In this document: positions 28,223 through 41,946 of the stretch, one piece after another
Layout: each line of letters opens with the position of its first letter
Position numbering within the stretch: the first letter of the stretch is position 1
NCBI RefSeq assembly: GCF_030272615.1
Contig: NC_081405.1
Location: forward strand, 158,273,954 to 158,337,953
Length of the DNA: 64,000 bases
Direction: 5' to 3'
Origin: Cryptomeria japonica
Taxonomy: Eukaryota > Streptophyta > Pinopsida > Cupressales > Cupressaceae
Translations under genes and position numbers: made by a program
Notes under the pieces: model-generated
Database searches by the model: none
Seen by the model: the letters and a program-made list of their open reading frames with translations, nothing else
Told to the model about the DNA's origin: nothing

Positions 28223-29029
28223 TTACTGCCACAACATGTGATTCTTTTGGATCTTTTGAAACATTGTTGCCAAGTATACTGCATACATGATATCTGGTCT
28301 GGTACCAGTCAAATATATCAGTCCTCTAATCATTAACCTATACCGACTTGTATTTGCCTTAGGTGATTTATCATCCTTAGTTAACTTGCATCCGGTTGTC
28401 ATAGGTGTACATATTGGTTTGGAATTTTCCAACCCAAACTTCTTCAATATTTCTTTGACATACTTAGACTAAGATATGAAAATTCCTTTATCATTCTGAT
28501 TAACTTGCAATTCAAGAAAAAAATTAAACTCACAGAACATGGACGTCTCAAATTCTTTTTGCATCTCAACAACAAATCTTTTGCACACATCTTCATTTCC
28601 TCCAAAGATTATATCATCAACATATACTACCACAATCAAAATTTTGCCTAATTTAGCCTTGAAGTATAAGTTAATGTTTTTTGAACCCTTATGAAATCCT
28701 TGATTAGTTAGATACTTGTATAACCTCCCACACCAAGCTCTAGGAACTTGTTTTAGTCCATACAAAGCCTTTTTCAATCTGCAACCAATCTTCGAATCAT
28801 CCTTCAACTTGAATCCTTCCATTTGTTCAAAGTAAACTTCTTCTTTTAATTCTCCATTCAAAAATGTTGATTTCACATCCATTTGATAAACCTTGAAATA
28901 TTTGAATGTTGCAAATGCTAGGAACATTTGGATTGCCTCCATTGTTGCAATCGAGGCATAAGTTTCATCAAAGTCAATGCCTTCAATCTGAGTGTATCCT
29001 TTGAAAACCAGCCTTGCCTTATTCCTCAC
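28223..29029 (-). pseudogene. Copia reverse transcriptase remnant
   Basis: Frames 28469-29029 and 28223-28447 read [56 protein letters not shown] and [12 protein letters not shown], with the catalytic YVDD box present, followed after a stop by CTPMTTGCKLTKDD and LIYLTGTRPDIMYAV. This is the standard Copia order. Stops separate the parts. Confidence 0.93.
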
Positions 29030-29610
29030 AACCTTTCCATCTTCATCTAGCTTGTTCCAAAATATCCATTTAGTAATGATTACATTCTTGTCTTTCCGTC
29101 TGCTAACTAATTCCCATGTCTAGTTGTTCTCACTCTGATCTAGTTCCTCTTTCATTGCCTTCATCCAGTTCTGATCTTTATAGGCTTCTTCTACTGTCTT
29201 TGGCTCAATTTCAGATAGCAGACATAGAAAGACCTATTCTTGTGTTACTTTCCTTCTTGTGATAACTCCTTTTCTCTTGTCTCTAATGATTTGTTCTTCT
29301 GAGTGATTTTTCTTGACATACCTTATCTTCTCTTGGATGCAGATGCCGAAGCATCCTTATTGTTCTTTTCTTCACTCCTAGTTTCTTCCTTCCATTCCTT
29401 TTCTTCAGACTCATCTGAGTCATATCATGTTGCTATTGTTGATTCCTTTGAACTGTTTGCATCAACTTTTACACTTGCACTTTCAACAATCTTATTCAAT
29501 CTTTTGTTAAAACATTGATATGCCTTTCTCTTTGTTGAGTAACCCAGGAATATACCTTCATCTCCTCTATTGTCAAACTTTCAAAGATTATCCCCATCTC
29601 TCCTAATATA

Positions 29611-30266
29611 TCACTTGCTTCCAAAAAATTTTACTATCAAAGTTTTGCCATACCATAGTTCATAAGATGCCTTACCATACTTCCTCCGATACAAAATTCT
29701 ATTGAGTGTGTATGGTGTTATATGAATTGCTTCTTTCCAATACACTTCAAGTAACTCTACACCTTTTATCATGGTTCTGGATGCGTCTTGTATAGATTGG
29801 TTCATTCTTTCTACTACATCATTTTGCTGAGGTGTCTGGGGAACTGATAACTGTCTTTTGATGCCATTCTTTTCACAAATTTCATTGAACTCATTCAAGA
29901 TGAATTCTCCTCCTCTGTCAGATCTCAAACACTTGCTTTTCCTACCAACTTCATTCTCATCTTTTGCCTTGAATATATTGAAATTTCTAATGCTTTAGAT
30001 TCTTCTCTAAGAAATCCAACCCAAGTCATTTTACTATAGTCATCAATCATTAACATGAAATACCTCTCACCTTGCAGGCTTCTTGTCTGAGTCAGACCAC
30101 AAAGATAGACTATGTGAATCAAATCTAGTAATCTGGTGGATGAGTACTCCTTTCCTATTTGACATTCCCTGCAGATGTTGTTCTCTAGTTTAGACAATCT
30201 GGGCAAATCTCTTACTTCAATCTTTGAACTAATCTGTACCAAATTATCAAAGTTGATATCGCACAT
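29611..30266 (-). pseudogene. Copia integrase remnant
   Basis: Frames 29925-30266 and 29611-29928 read CRECQIGKEYSSTR, then MLMIDDYSKMTWVGFL, MRSDRGGEFILNEFNEICEKNGI and PQTPQQNDVVERMNQSI. These contain the core Asp (DDYSK), Asp (SDRGGEF) and Glu (VVERMN) positions of the Copia integrase, which inserts element DNA. A frameshift divides the domain near 29925. Confidence 0.92.
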
Positions 30267-30510
30267 CCTCTAGTGCTATAGCCAACTATCATCAAGTTGT
30301 GATATCAAGAAATGTTTTATAGCGCCTTCCAATTGGTAAATATTTCCATTTGTCCTTCTTCCAGCTGCAATAACCATTCCAGAATCCTTTTAGATCTCTC
30401 ACATCCATTGTCCTAAACGATGAAATTGTATCCATTTTCACATAATAAACATTGTCAGTGTTATGCTACCCATCAAAGGTAATTGAACCAATACCAATGA
30501 TTTGTTTTGT

Positions 30511-31604
30511 CTAATCATCTCCAAATCCAACTGAACCTCCATCATACCTTTCAATTTTTATGAATTTACTTTTATTCCTAGTCATATTATTTGAGTATCC
30601 ACTATCAATCAACCATTTATTCAGATTATCTCTTCTTGCATGAAATGCGTTAGCAACAATATTAGAGATATCATACTTAGGAACATCCTTTTCTACCAAA
30701 AACAAACAATCACCATCCTCATAGTCTAATTTATCATGTGAAATGCTAGCATCATCCTTAACATAATATGCCTTCTTATTGAACGCTCCCTTGTTTTCCT
30801 TAAACTTTTGTCTATTTCCCTTTTTTGGACATCTAGTTGCAATATGACCAATCTTACTACATCTAAAGCATCTAAAGGGTAACATACCTTTGTATTTACC
30901 TATTCCTTTATTCAACTTTCTTACAAAGTTTGCTTCTACCTCCTTCGGGCTTTCCTCATCATCTGGACTGTCTTCAGATGCCTTGAATGTAGTTTTTGAC
31001 TTGTCTTTATCCTTTCCAAATTTTCTTACCTCAAATACATTTAGGGTACCAAATAGTTTCTCTCTGATTAACTTCTTTAGATCATAAGTTTCTTTAATTG
31101 TAGAGATCTTATCACTATAGCTTACCGGTAATGTCATCAAAATCTTGTCAATCACATCTTCATCACTCAAAGTGCCTCCAAGTTCTCTGATCTCGTTCAC
31201 TACGGTATCAACCTTCTCAAAATAGCTCACAATATCCTCTCCTTATTCCATCCTTAGATTTTCATATCATCTCTGAGCAGCTAATCTCTTTGTCAGCTTG
31301 ACTCTCTCATTCCCTTCATAGATGTCTTTTAACTTATCCAGACTTCATGAGTAGTATTCAAAGAGATAACCTTAGTCAATTTAGTTTTTGATAATGCACT
31401 AAAAATAACATACCTTTCTTTTTCATTTTCTTCATAAGCTTGAATCTCATCTGGAGTATTGAGTCCATTCACCAGAAGAACATACTTAGTCTCCATAGCC
31501 TTCCAAGTATTGTAACCCAGAGAAACCAAATAACCTCTCATCTTCACTTTCCAAAAATTGTAATCAGATCCTTCAAAGACATGAATGGATAAACTATGTG
31601 CCAT
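30511..31604 (-). pseudogene. Copia gag and protease remnant
   Basis: Frame 31329-31604 begins the gag (SIHVFEGSDYNFWKVKMRGYL). Frame 30511-31230 continues with a UBN2-type gag segment, a CCHC zinc knuckle CFRCSKIGHIATRC for RNA binding, and the protease motif WLIDSGYSNNMT, whose DSG is the catalytic triplet. Stops and a frameshift lie between 31230 and 31329. Confidence 0.92.
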
Positions 31605-31652
31605 TAGATCAGGATCTACCTCAAGCGGTTAAGTTCTATATCAAAGAACCAC

Positions 31653-31667
31653 AACTCTGATACCGAT
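31653..31667 (-). other. Copia primer binding site
   Basis: Next to the 5' LTR the minus strand reads ATCGGTATCAGAGTT. This matches the GGTATCAGAG sequence that lets plant Copia elements prime minus-strand DNA synthesis from initiator methionine tRNA. Confidence 0.8.
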
Positions 31668-32555
31668 TGTTGAATATCTAGGAAACTAAGAGGGGATGTG
31701 AATCAGTTGACAACAAATTTTAACCTTTTAACCTTAATGCACAGATCTGGAATATTAAGCAGAATTAACAAAATTATGAAACACATGCAAAATTTATATT
31801 AGACACAAGAGACACCATAATTAATGTGGAAAACCCAAGAAGGGAAAAACCACGAAGAATGCTAATTATCAATATATAAACATCAATTAAGGTGACACCG
31901 GTTAAGGTGATTTTTACAATGGGTGGCTCACTACCAATGTGCTCACTGCCCTGAGAGGCTCACTGCCAAAGAGTAAAGAAAGACAAAGAGAATCCACGAC
32001 AAGAAAAACATAGTTTGTACTGCTAGAACTCCTTTCGAGAAAATATCTCACAGCACTATACTCACACAATCACTAGATTCCTTCAATCTCGCATGTCTTC
32101 AACACAAAAAGCCATATATGAAATCATCAAAATCAAAATCATATAAATACTATCCCCAAAAAATTATAATTCTTAATGTTGGTCAAGATAGAGATCTAAA
32201 ATAGGTCTCCACGAAACATTTTAGTAGTGGAAAGGAATTAAAAGTGGACCATATCACATTGTTCCTCCTCAAACATATCAATATGCTACATACATCACCA
32301 AGGCCAGACCTAAAACACATTCACACACTATGCAGTCTCAATATCTGATCTAAGGCCTTGAGCTTTGGATCATGCCAGACCCAAAGATAATACAGAAAAC
32401 ATCTTCCGAGATACCAAAGGCATCTAGGGAAATCAAGAAACCTTCAACTGCACAATATGCCTAAATTGAACACTCCTGCTCATCATACCACACCCGGACT
32501 TAATCTGGACCCAAAGGATTTGACAATAATGACAACACATAATGCAATGCTAACA
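31668..32555 (-). repeat. 5' LTR of the degenerate Copia element
   Basis: 888 bp, starting TGTTGAATATCT and ending GCAATGCTAACA on the plus strand. It has a block near 31723-31765 that is missing from the other LTR, while the other copy carries extra GGCTCACT-type repeats near 26760-26860. Confidence 0.88.
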
Positions 32556-32972
32556 AACTTGTGAGCAAAGAAGAGCTAAATCAATCTCAAGAATAGAAAA
32601 CACAGTGAGTTACAAAACTTCATTTGTAACAAGGTGCTTAATTTGAAATTGTAATTTCTCTTTATTGTAATCATCTGAGTTGGTGCTCAGATAGGGGGTT
32701 GGTTCCCATAAAAGTGTAATCAAAATATTTTCATTGTGAGGCTAGATTAGAGTAGTAGACTCTAGCAGCATTTCTCACTAAGGTTTTTCCCACTGTGGGT
32801 TTTCCTCATATATCTTGTGTTATGTTCTTGCCTTGTATGTGTGTAAATATGTTTAATTTATTTGCTCATAGTATATTTATTTTTGTTATTAAATCTTAGA
32901 TCATTCAGAAAGTTCAAGTTTTTAATTACTGCTAATTTAGCCCCCCTCTCAGTGGTCCATTTGTGTTCAACA

Positions 32973-34045
32973 CTACAAGTACCTAGTGGATCCAGGAAGA
33001 CTAGAACACCATTAGGACCTAGAAATAGTGCATCCAACCAAATTTCAATAGAAAGTTCTTGGACTAGGGTGCTTTATGGTGCCATGGTCCACTCTAGGGC
33101 ATTTTGGAGCGCCATAGTCCTCCCATAATAGGTTCAAATTTGACAAGTGTCTCCCAAACTGCATTAAAATTCATATTTTCAAACCAAGGCATTGGGAGCC
33201 CTGATCTAAGTGGCCTCGTACTATCAATTCAGCTCCAAATTTTAATTATAAGTGCACAATCATATTCTCCTTCCATTTTTGTACCCGTTGTGAAGTTTCT
33301 ATTTCATTATTAGTTAGCATAATCAGTCCAAGTTTTTAGTTTATACATTTACCTTCTTACCTTAGGTTTGTCATTCAATTTAAATCTTTTCAATTACATT
33401 TCCAACTTAAACTAAAGGGGAATGGGACCTCAATTAGCATTCAACCCTCTTCTTATTGAAATTGAGGTTGGATCTATTGAGTTCATCCTTCTTTTAATGT
33501 GATGCATGTGAAAGTTAGGTCATTTCCTGGTTTACAAAGAATAACTTGTGAAACCCTAATTTTCCATCTATTACAATTCCTTTCCAAAATGTTTTAATAA
33601 AATAAAAATTTGGGATATAAATAAAAAATATTTACCAAACTATACCCAAATAACAATAATTAATTATACTCAAATACTATAAATATTTGGCTAGACACAC
33701 ATAATAATAAAATTACATAATTGAATCACAATTCAAGTAATAATATATATAGATTTAGATTTGATCACTACAACATTGATAAACTTCATAACATACACCA
33801 AAAAGAACCAAATTATAAAGACACTTGCACAAAGGAGTAAAAAATTCTCATAGCTCTTACATTGATATAATTATAGTTCTCACAACAAACAAAACGTTGA
33901 ATATTAAATTGTAGTACAAATATTAAAGCTCCAATGCTCTCTTTGAGTGAAAATTCCCTCAAGAAGATTCTTTTGTCCTCTAATTCTAGAAATCAATGGG
34001 TTTCCACCCACTAATTGTAGTATCTCACGAGCTTTCATCCATAAA
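32973..34045. other. Spacer without a recognised gene
   Basis: AT-rich DNA with a single duplicated AGGGCATTTTGGAGCGCCAT-like phrase near 33075-33115 (GGTGCTTTATGGTGCCATGGTCC / GGAGCGCCATAGTCC). No protein-coding similarity is visible. Confidence 0.45.
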
Positions 34046-37000
34046 AGAGATTGAACACAATTGTTCAAAAAAATAAATTATCTAACATGAATGTTTATAA
34101 ATAAAAAAATACATAGCTTTATATATTATCCAAATCATAATCTAGCCAATCAAAACCAAAATTGTCGGCAAGGCCCAAATTTGAAATCATCCTGCTACAA
34201 TACAACTTGGCCTTAATGGGCCTTTTATATATGTTTTAGAGTAGGTCAGCCTTACGGACCTTACAGGCTTCCTATTAAAGGCTCAAGACTTCCCCTACCT
34301 TTCGACTTGTTGTAGGTTGGGCAACAACTTTAACTCTTGACACTTGATACACTGTTGATTTCTTCCATTTTCTCACCTTAGTATGGATCGAGCCATATCT
34401 CTAAACCTTTAATTCTTGAGAACTTTTTGGCATGAATCAAGTAATATACCCAATCTTAAAACTCCAACATCTCCTTTACAAGTATCGAGTAAAAATGTTT
34501 ATCCTTGATCTCTAGCAATTTTCAATCATGAATCAAGCTACAAGTTTGATCTTTGATCTTTGATCTTTTATGTCATCTTGGCATGACTCAGTGAGTAGTC
34601 GTGACACCAAATATCAAATGACTCCATAAGAAAGATCCTTCCCTTTAACTTTTGAAAAGGGGGCATGAAAAATACTCCATCCCCAAGATTTCTTGACCTC
34701 AAGTAATAAAAATTTGGATGTTTAAGTATCTCTATGCTAATGAGTTGAATCGTGATATTATACCTATTAGATGATGCATATTCAGCCAAAGAGTCTTATG
34801 TAAACTTGAATTATCTATGCCAATATCATGAATCCTATTTATTGCTCATGTAATTTGTATCTAGTCCCTTCTGATCATTAACTTGGATCAAACAATGAAG
34901 ACAACCAACTATCCATATATTAGTGAACCAAGTATTGATTTATGCATTTGTCACCATATTTTTGTTGCACTAGACTTTGACATCTAAATGAGTATGATGA
35001 TAATGCTCTTGATTTCCAATGGATATTATAACTATATTATAGGCTATCTAACACTTATGAGTTTTAACCACCCAACTTGCATACAAGGTGGAATGAAGTT
35101 GTAGTAAAGAAAATTTATTCCAAACCTCATTCAAAACATTAATGCATTAATTGAGATAATTATTTCTCATAGATCCAATAGTTGAATCCTTTCACTAATA
35201 GCATGATTCACAAAAAATTTCTAAAAATTCATAAATTGGTAAAATTGAATATGTTTGATAACAACAATCTAAAATTAAAAAACTCTAGAAATAAATAATA
35301 TCAAAATGATATAATAGCTACAATACTAAGAATCCATTACAAAAAATTAGGAGCAAAAAAGTTAGAACAACCATGCTTGATGTCTAAAAATATTCCCAAA
35401 GTATCACTAGATTATAATTCACTCAATCTTGTGGTTGAACACACTTTTATGGACTCCTCAAAATTTACTTCTAGACACTAAACCTTTCAAACAAATGTGA
35501 CATGTGTATGTCAACTATTATGTTCATCTCTTTCAAATTGGTGTTATAAGGCCTATCATTTCTCAACAAATGTACAAATAGTAGTAGCATCATGTGATGG
35601 ATATGACATAGAATTTATTTACTCTAAATTGGAAATATAATGGAAGTGAACCACCTCATTCTAATAGAAAAATCCTCAATAGTGATAATGTGTTGTAAAC
35701 TCCTCAAAAACATGACTAAACGCTTTTCTTTGGCTACAAGGGAAGTTCATGCAATGCTAGAAATATTGAGCACATTAGATCTAACATCTAGAATAATACT
35801 CAAATTTTCCCCTTGGCTCATGTATATTACAACCAAGACTCCTTGTCATTATATCAAGTGTTTGGTTCTCAACAAAAAGGTTCTATCTTGCCATTGTTTC
35901 ATTTGGTTGCCACCCTAAGAGTGTAAAGTTTAACTCATCTACATTATCTACCAAACACCATTTAGCTAGGCATCTCACTTTTGAAAGAAGTTATGTTTGT
36001 CACCCAATGATCTTTCATCATGACTACTATAAGATGTCCCCCTTCAATGCCTATAAGGTCCACCTTCTCCCCTTTGGTTTTAAATTGCACATTGGACTCT
36101 CCTATAGGACATTCCCTATGAATGCATCATATTATATTAAATTCGTATACTTTATTCCATTTCATGTATCCATATACTATGCTAGCATGTTTTTCTAGCC
36201 ACATGTTCTTATATGATGAGGGATCCCAAACATCTAGCTTAAGTTTTTGACTATACCCTTGAGTTATAAATACACCATCACAATTCACCTGACACTTTAT
36301 CCACACTAGTGCTAGTGTAGCTAGAATAATTTCTCCCCATAATAGTCTAAATCTACTAACATTATCATGCAAGTAAATCCTCTCAAAATTTATCACTCCA
36401 TTAATGCTTATAACTTAAGACGTTAATGAAAGGAAGCTCAGTTGAAGAAAATGATTCTTAGCACTAATCTAGTGAAGGAGATAGTGCAAATTTTCTTAAA
36501 AAACTTAACTATTATAAAAATAGAAACACATTTAGGAGGAGATAATGAACATGAATAAAAATATATACAACAATGAACACAAGATATATTGTGGGAAAAG
36601 CCTTTTTGAGATAAAAACCCCACACTCCAAAAGCATAGAACTTTTTATTTCAATAAACTAACATTTACAATACAATATCAACACTTGCTTCTTTAATAGG
36701 GGTCTACAAATTACAACCCATAATTTGGATTAATTCCAATAGCATAACACTTTACCTTCAAAACATAACATACATAATGCCCTCCAAGACCACCTTATAT
36801 AAAGAAATTCAACAAAGGAGAAAGCTTCTAGATGAATATAGAAGATGGGGTCATACAAAACATTTGACACACTATTACATGGGGGCTTCACTTAGAGAAC
36901 CTTGGTTATAGCACGTGTGTTCATGGCATACTAAGGAATCCCTGTATTTTCAAAAAATATTTGCCCTAAACTCCTTTTTTGTCACCCCCTTCCAATACAC

Positions 37001-40000
37001 AATCTAAATTAAAAGCCCCCCTATTTTTGCCAAATATTGTATTTTTCATAGCTCGAATTTAAAAACTCCCTATTTTCACCAATAGGAAATATATTGTACC
37101 CTCATTTTTGGGATATTAAACCCCCTAGTATGAATGCACGTGATATAATATTGCCTATCTGGTGAAGTCCTCGTGCAATATTATAGCCACCTAAAGCATG
37201 CAAATGACACATACATACATATCCAAGTGACTCCCCATTCAAACCACCTAAGTTGAGCACCCAAAATATAGCATATTGAGGTATGGAAAATGCTCTTATA
37301 GCTATCATAAAACTTGTCATTATTGACAACACTTATAACTGTAAGAGAAACAATCATAATAGTCTAACAATAGAAAATCCTCATATTTTTTCATAAACTA
37401 ATTTTGGAGTCCACCTTATTCATGCAAAGGTGCCTTTGACACTTGTCCATTTTGTCATAAACTTTCATAGGTTGGTGTGTCATAAAAATTTCATAAATTA
37501 TCATAGGTTGGCATGTTATAAATTTGTCATTACATGACACTTTTCACCCACCACCACAAAAGTCCGAGGTCCTCTAAATGGGGTACCTACCTCCATATGA
37601 GGACAAAATAAACCTTGTCACCTTCCTAGTAGGATGACAAGTCAACATGCCAACTCCCACTAGATAATAAAATAACATGTGCAAACAAAATTGTTCTTGT
37701 AGGCTAAAAAATTAACCAAATATTAAATAAATAAAACCAAATACCAATGTTAGGACTTACATAGGTTGAAAAACCTTAATCCCAATAATCAAAACAACAC
37801 TATATAAAATATAATATAATGACTGCAAGTATGATAGACCTATACAAAAGTTAGCCATGTGAGTAAACAGGCATATACAGACTAAGAACACTCTATTAGA
37901 ATATATTGACCATAAATTTGTCTTCACCATAGCTAGTAATCTCCACAAAATTACGTGTTTTACTATCAATGAAGTAATTTGGTATCTATTAAAAAAGATG
38001 AAAATAATATTAGGACTAGAATTTAGGTCCATCATCATCTTGGGAATGCATCTGATGTGATATAAGGATACCATCTTATCATGATTCAAATCTCAAAATT
38101 TTCAAGATATTATTCATCTCGTCTTTCTCACACTATGCTACCCTATCATCTACAACATAATTTATCCCTACATTCTTTTAATGGAAACACCATGCCTCTT
38201 GAACTCATGATGATATTTTCTTCTCAGTGGTCGCCTTGAAAAATCACCTTCGAATAAGGTTCTAATTACTATGAACTGGGAGTCCACATAGACATCTTCT
38301 TATATCATTTGTTAACCCAAAATGGTAAATAATTACTCTACTTTTGTAATGATTAGAATTTGGGTTGTCTCATTCTTTGTGAATCTTCCAATTTTCTCAC
38401 AACTCAAAACCCACAACACTATACCAATCATAGTCATAAAATATTGAACATCAATATAACACATATTCTACTTACCTTTATCAAGCATCACACTTCTTAA
38501 GGTGACTATCTCTATTTGGTCTCTAAGTGTAGTGAAGTGATAGCAAGTGGTGAATGCATCCATTGTATTTTAGTATCCATATTGGCCTCTCCTAGATCTA
38601 TCTTATGCAACTTAGAAGTCCCATTTTCATGATTTAAAACTAACCCATCCACAAACTCATTGATGTTAAAGAAAAAAGAGTTTGAATATTTCCTTATCAA
38701 CCTCTATGTATCTAATGGGTATTTTATGGATTCAATAATTACCAAAAGGGCAATTTGACTAGAAATTATGTGGCCATTTTTTAGGATTCTTATCAGTTTT
38801 TAGATCTACATCAAGATTATAGTACACCTATAGGATCTCATCAAGAGGATCTGCCAACATGTTAATCCCAAGATATAATTCCACCTACCTCATGCTTGCT
38901 CATGATCTAGCTTAGCTGGACTATTTTGTCAGCACACAAGGGATGCAAAATTTATACTCAATGACAAGAGTACCTCAATCAAAGACATAATCTCCTAGAT
39001 CCCATATCGTTACATTTGAATGTCCTTGATACTAAAGAAGGGGATTCCCATGCACCAAGAAAAAGTATATAACCTCCATTTATTCAATATCATTAGGGTT
39101 TTCTTGATCAATTTATAATTCTTCTTCATGGGGATCAGTAAAATTTAAATCATTCTTCGCAACAACATAATTGTTTTCTTGCAAATAATCATCACATGGT
39201 CTAATTATTCCCATACATTAAAAATTGTCATTACCTAGTGCAATTAATTTCATAATAAAAAATTGTTGGGATGTTTCCGGAATATCTTTTACAATTATTG
39301 ATACATCTTAAGAAAACAATATTGTTCCTCCATTGGGAGTGATGATGTATTGATCTTAGACCTCACTAACTTCTATGATTGATGTGTCCTCTTGTTCTTC
39401 CTTTATGGCATCTTCTGATTTTTATTTTTCTTCTTTCTCTACTATCACTTCTTTCATGACCTCCTCTTATGATTTGGCTTTGGTGTGCTCTTCACTATTT
39501 CAAATTCCATCATCTTGAGTATTCCATCCTTTAAAAGTTCCAAATAACTCTCTTAATAAGAATTCCCCTTAGAACCAAAGGATTTTCATTCTTTGATTCA
39601 ACAACCAACCTATTTTCATCCATTGATCATAGTCTCCTATGTGATTCTTTCCATAAGAGATTGAACACAATTTCTTGAAAATAAAATAATCTAACATGAT
39701 TGTTTATAAATGAAATGTTTTCCTAGTTTTATATGTTATCTAAATGATAGCCTAGTCACCTAAACACAAATTGGTACTAAGGCCCAAATTTTAAATCTTC
39801 TTTCTACAACACAAGTTGGCCTTTAAAATGGGCCTTTTATACGTAAGTCAACTTTACATGCCTTACATTTTTTCTCCTATCTTCTGACTTGTCATACACC
39901 ACACAATAGTTCTAACCCTTGCCCTTGATGCATCACTAAACTCTTCCATCACCTTGCCCTAGCATAGGTTAGGTCATATCTTTGTACCCCAATTCTCAAT

Positions 40001-40190
40001 AGCTTTCCAACATGAGTCAAGTAGCATGCTTGATCTTTGACCTTCAACATCTCCTTCACATGCATCAAGAAAAAAATGTGATCCTTGATCTTTGGCAATT
40101 CTCAAGCTTGAATAAAGCTACAATCCCAATCTTTGGTCTTTGATGTCTTCCTAACATGAGCTAGTTAGAAACACAACCACTAATCTCTGA
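34046..40190. mobile_element. Possible ancient element bounded by long direct repeats
   Basis: About 550 bp at 34046-34600 recur in the same orientation at 39656-40190. Shared blocks include AGATTGAACACAA, AAGGCCCAAATTT, GGGCCTTTTATA, CTTGACAC/CTTGATGC, AACATCTCCTT.ACA and ATCCTTGATCT. Divergence is high. A pair of similar direct repeats 5.6 kb apart suggests decayed LTRs, but no termini, primer site or target duplication were found. The interior is AT-rich and full of stops. Confidence 0.45.
36127..36396 (-). pseudogene. Possible Copia integrase/linker relic
   Basis: The minus frame contains RLLWGEIILATLALVW, FITQGYSQKLKLDVWDPSS and KNMWLEKHAS. This resembles the segment after the integrase core in Copia polyproteins (WAEA...A.YL.NR, then F.GY....K.Y.L.DP). 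The match is weak and only 89 codons long, so this is tentative. Confidence 0.3.
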
Positions 40191-40310
40191 CATCTCACTG
40201 AGCGAGAAGTATTTCCTTTAATTTTTAAAGATGAAACATGACATTTATGTTTGCATTTTACATCCTAGATCCAAAATCCTTATTCCAGATTAATTATTTT
40301 AGTTCCTACG

Positions 40311-40396
40311 TCAATTTTCTCTAGTTTTTCATCAATTATGTATCTATGTATCGTCAATTTTCTCTAGTTTTTCATCAATTATGTATCTATGTATTT
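40311..40396. repeat. 43-bp tandem duplication
   Basis: A block starting TCAATTTTCTCTAGTTTTTC at 40311 is repeated at 40354 with almost no change, unit 43 bp. Near-identity implies a recent duplication. Confidence 0.93.
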
Positions 40397-40546
40397 TGAT
40401 TTGTTTCCCTTTTTTATTCATCCATCACCTTATTCATATTTCAAATTCTAGAAGGCCTACTTTTGTTTTCCTTAAGTTTATCCCTTAAAACCCATCCTAT
40501 ATCATCCAAACCAAATATATCTTACTTCCTCTAATCATGTCAGAGT

Positions 40547-40700
40547 AACGTGTGATTAGAATCTGTACCTTGCCCTACATCATCATGTCGACCACGATTT
40601 AGTGGTGTCACATTTGGATTAATAACGTGTGATTAGAATCTGTACCTTGCCCTCCATCATCATGTCGACCACGATTTAGTGGTGTCACATTTGGAGTAAA
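40547..40700. repeat. 77-bp tandem duplication
   Basis: A block starting AACGTGTGATTAGAATCTGT at 40547 recurs at 40624. Only a CCCTA/CCCTC difference was noticed. Each copy contains the small inverted repeat CCACGATTTAGTGG. Confidence 0.93.
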
Positions 40701-41499
40701 TTGCATTAATGCTCGTTACTTGCTATCTGTCATTTATTACGCAAGATGATAAATGTTAGAAGATAAATTAATTATCTTACTGTCCGCACAGACCAACCAA
40801 CTGACACCGACCCAGCCGTCTCACGCCGCCTGCAGCCGTCCATGCCATTCACGTTGCAACTGTTCGTAAAATACATCGCAACTAACCTTATGCTAAGTGG
40901 CCATTGAATTTATGATGTATTCTCTTACAAATTAAATGCTAAGAGCCTGAATTCTTCAAAGTTCTTCATGTTTTTATCATTTTACGGGTTTCTCCTCTGT
41001 CCATGATTTCTTTTTTCAATAAACACATGTTTTCATCATTCACAATTTAAACATAATGTCTTTTACAAGTTGGCATCCGTAAAAGCTCACCTTTTTTAAA
41101 TCTTATCCAAAAGCAAGGACAATTTTAATTGATCCAGTGTTGCTCCATTCATATCGTTTATCACATGAGGGAATGAAAACCGGATAAGGAAAGCATCCTT
41201 AATGCGTGCAATCATGTTTACAACAGTTGTTGATGAGGTAAATATTCCAAAGGTGATGTAGTTTTACATTTATGATAGTAACGTTTACCAAGATATCAAG
41301 ATGTACATTTGATTGTATATATATGGATTAATTGAAAATTAAAAAAATACGTATTCTGATTTTTAATTAATTACTAAATATAGTTAAAGGTACATCTTAA
41401 TGTCTAGATAGATAGTGTGCTTTTCAAGAGTAAAAAATTTACAAATGAATATATAAAAAAATGCAAGCATGGAAGGTGTAGTTGATGTCTAAAAATTGG
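40701..41499. other. Spacer without a recognised gene
   Basis: A short GC-richer stretch (40790-40860) stands out from the AT-rich background, but no frame or RNA gene could be recognised. Confidence 0.4.
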
Positions 41500-41946
41500 G
41501 GAGTGAGCTTGGGTTGTAGCTAATCTAGCTCCAAAAACACCATGATTTCCTCACAACATGAGGGTAAGTCGAAAAATTACAGATCTCAGTCGTGCTCGAC
41601 AACACTAGCTAGGTCTTTTATTTTTTGGTTGTGTGTATAACACAAGGGTTACTCAGTCGTTTTGGAGACAGATTAGTTGCGTCTGTGAGCTCGCAGTTTC
41701 CATGAGGTGAAAAGATGCCTTCATTGGATGCCTCGTTCGAGGTCGCTTTGACAACGTCCTCTTTGTCATTTTGGCTATCATTGGTCCCTTTTGTGTTGTC
41801 TTGGTCCCTATTGTGTTTGATTGGTGTGGGCTTTGTGCTTGTTGGTGCTAGCATAGGGCTTTTCTCACATTTGTTTTGGCATTGGTTTTCGAGTGATTTT
41901 TGAATTGATATCATTTGGTGTTGAAGGGTTTGGGCACGACATTTGA

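Larger units (their letters stand above)
26571..32555 (-). mobile_element. Degenerate Ty1/Copia element
   Basis: Two LTRs (26571-27448 and 31668-32555) have TG and CA ends and bracket gag, protease, integrase, reverse transcriptase and RNase H remnants in Copia order on the minus strand. Flanks are AACCT (26566-26570) and AACTT (32556-32560), a 5-bp duplication with one mismatch. The LTRs have clearly diverged by substitutions and by indels, so the insertion is old. Many stops and frameshifts make it non-functional. It lies within a solo LTR of another family. Confidence 0.9.
25127..32972 (+). mobile_element. Solo LTR (about 1.86 kb), split by a Copia insertion
   Basis: The left part (25127-26570) starts TGTTGGCATTGAGATGTCATTG. 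The right part (32556-32972) contains AAGGTTTTTCCCACTGTGGG and ends GTGTTCAACA. Joined without the Copia element they form one LTR with TG and CA ends. Flanks are ATACA (25122-25126) and CTACA (32973-32977), four of five matching, consistent with an old target duplication. No internal domain of this family is present, so it is a solo LTR. Two diverged copies of a block with CTTTATC.GTTAA.C.CT lie near 25467 and 25560. Confidence 0.7.
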
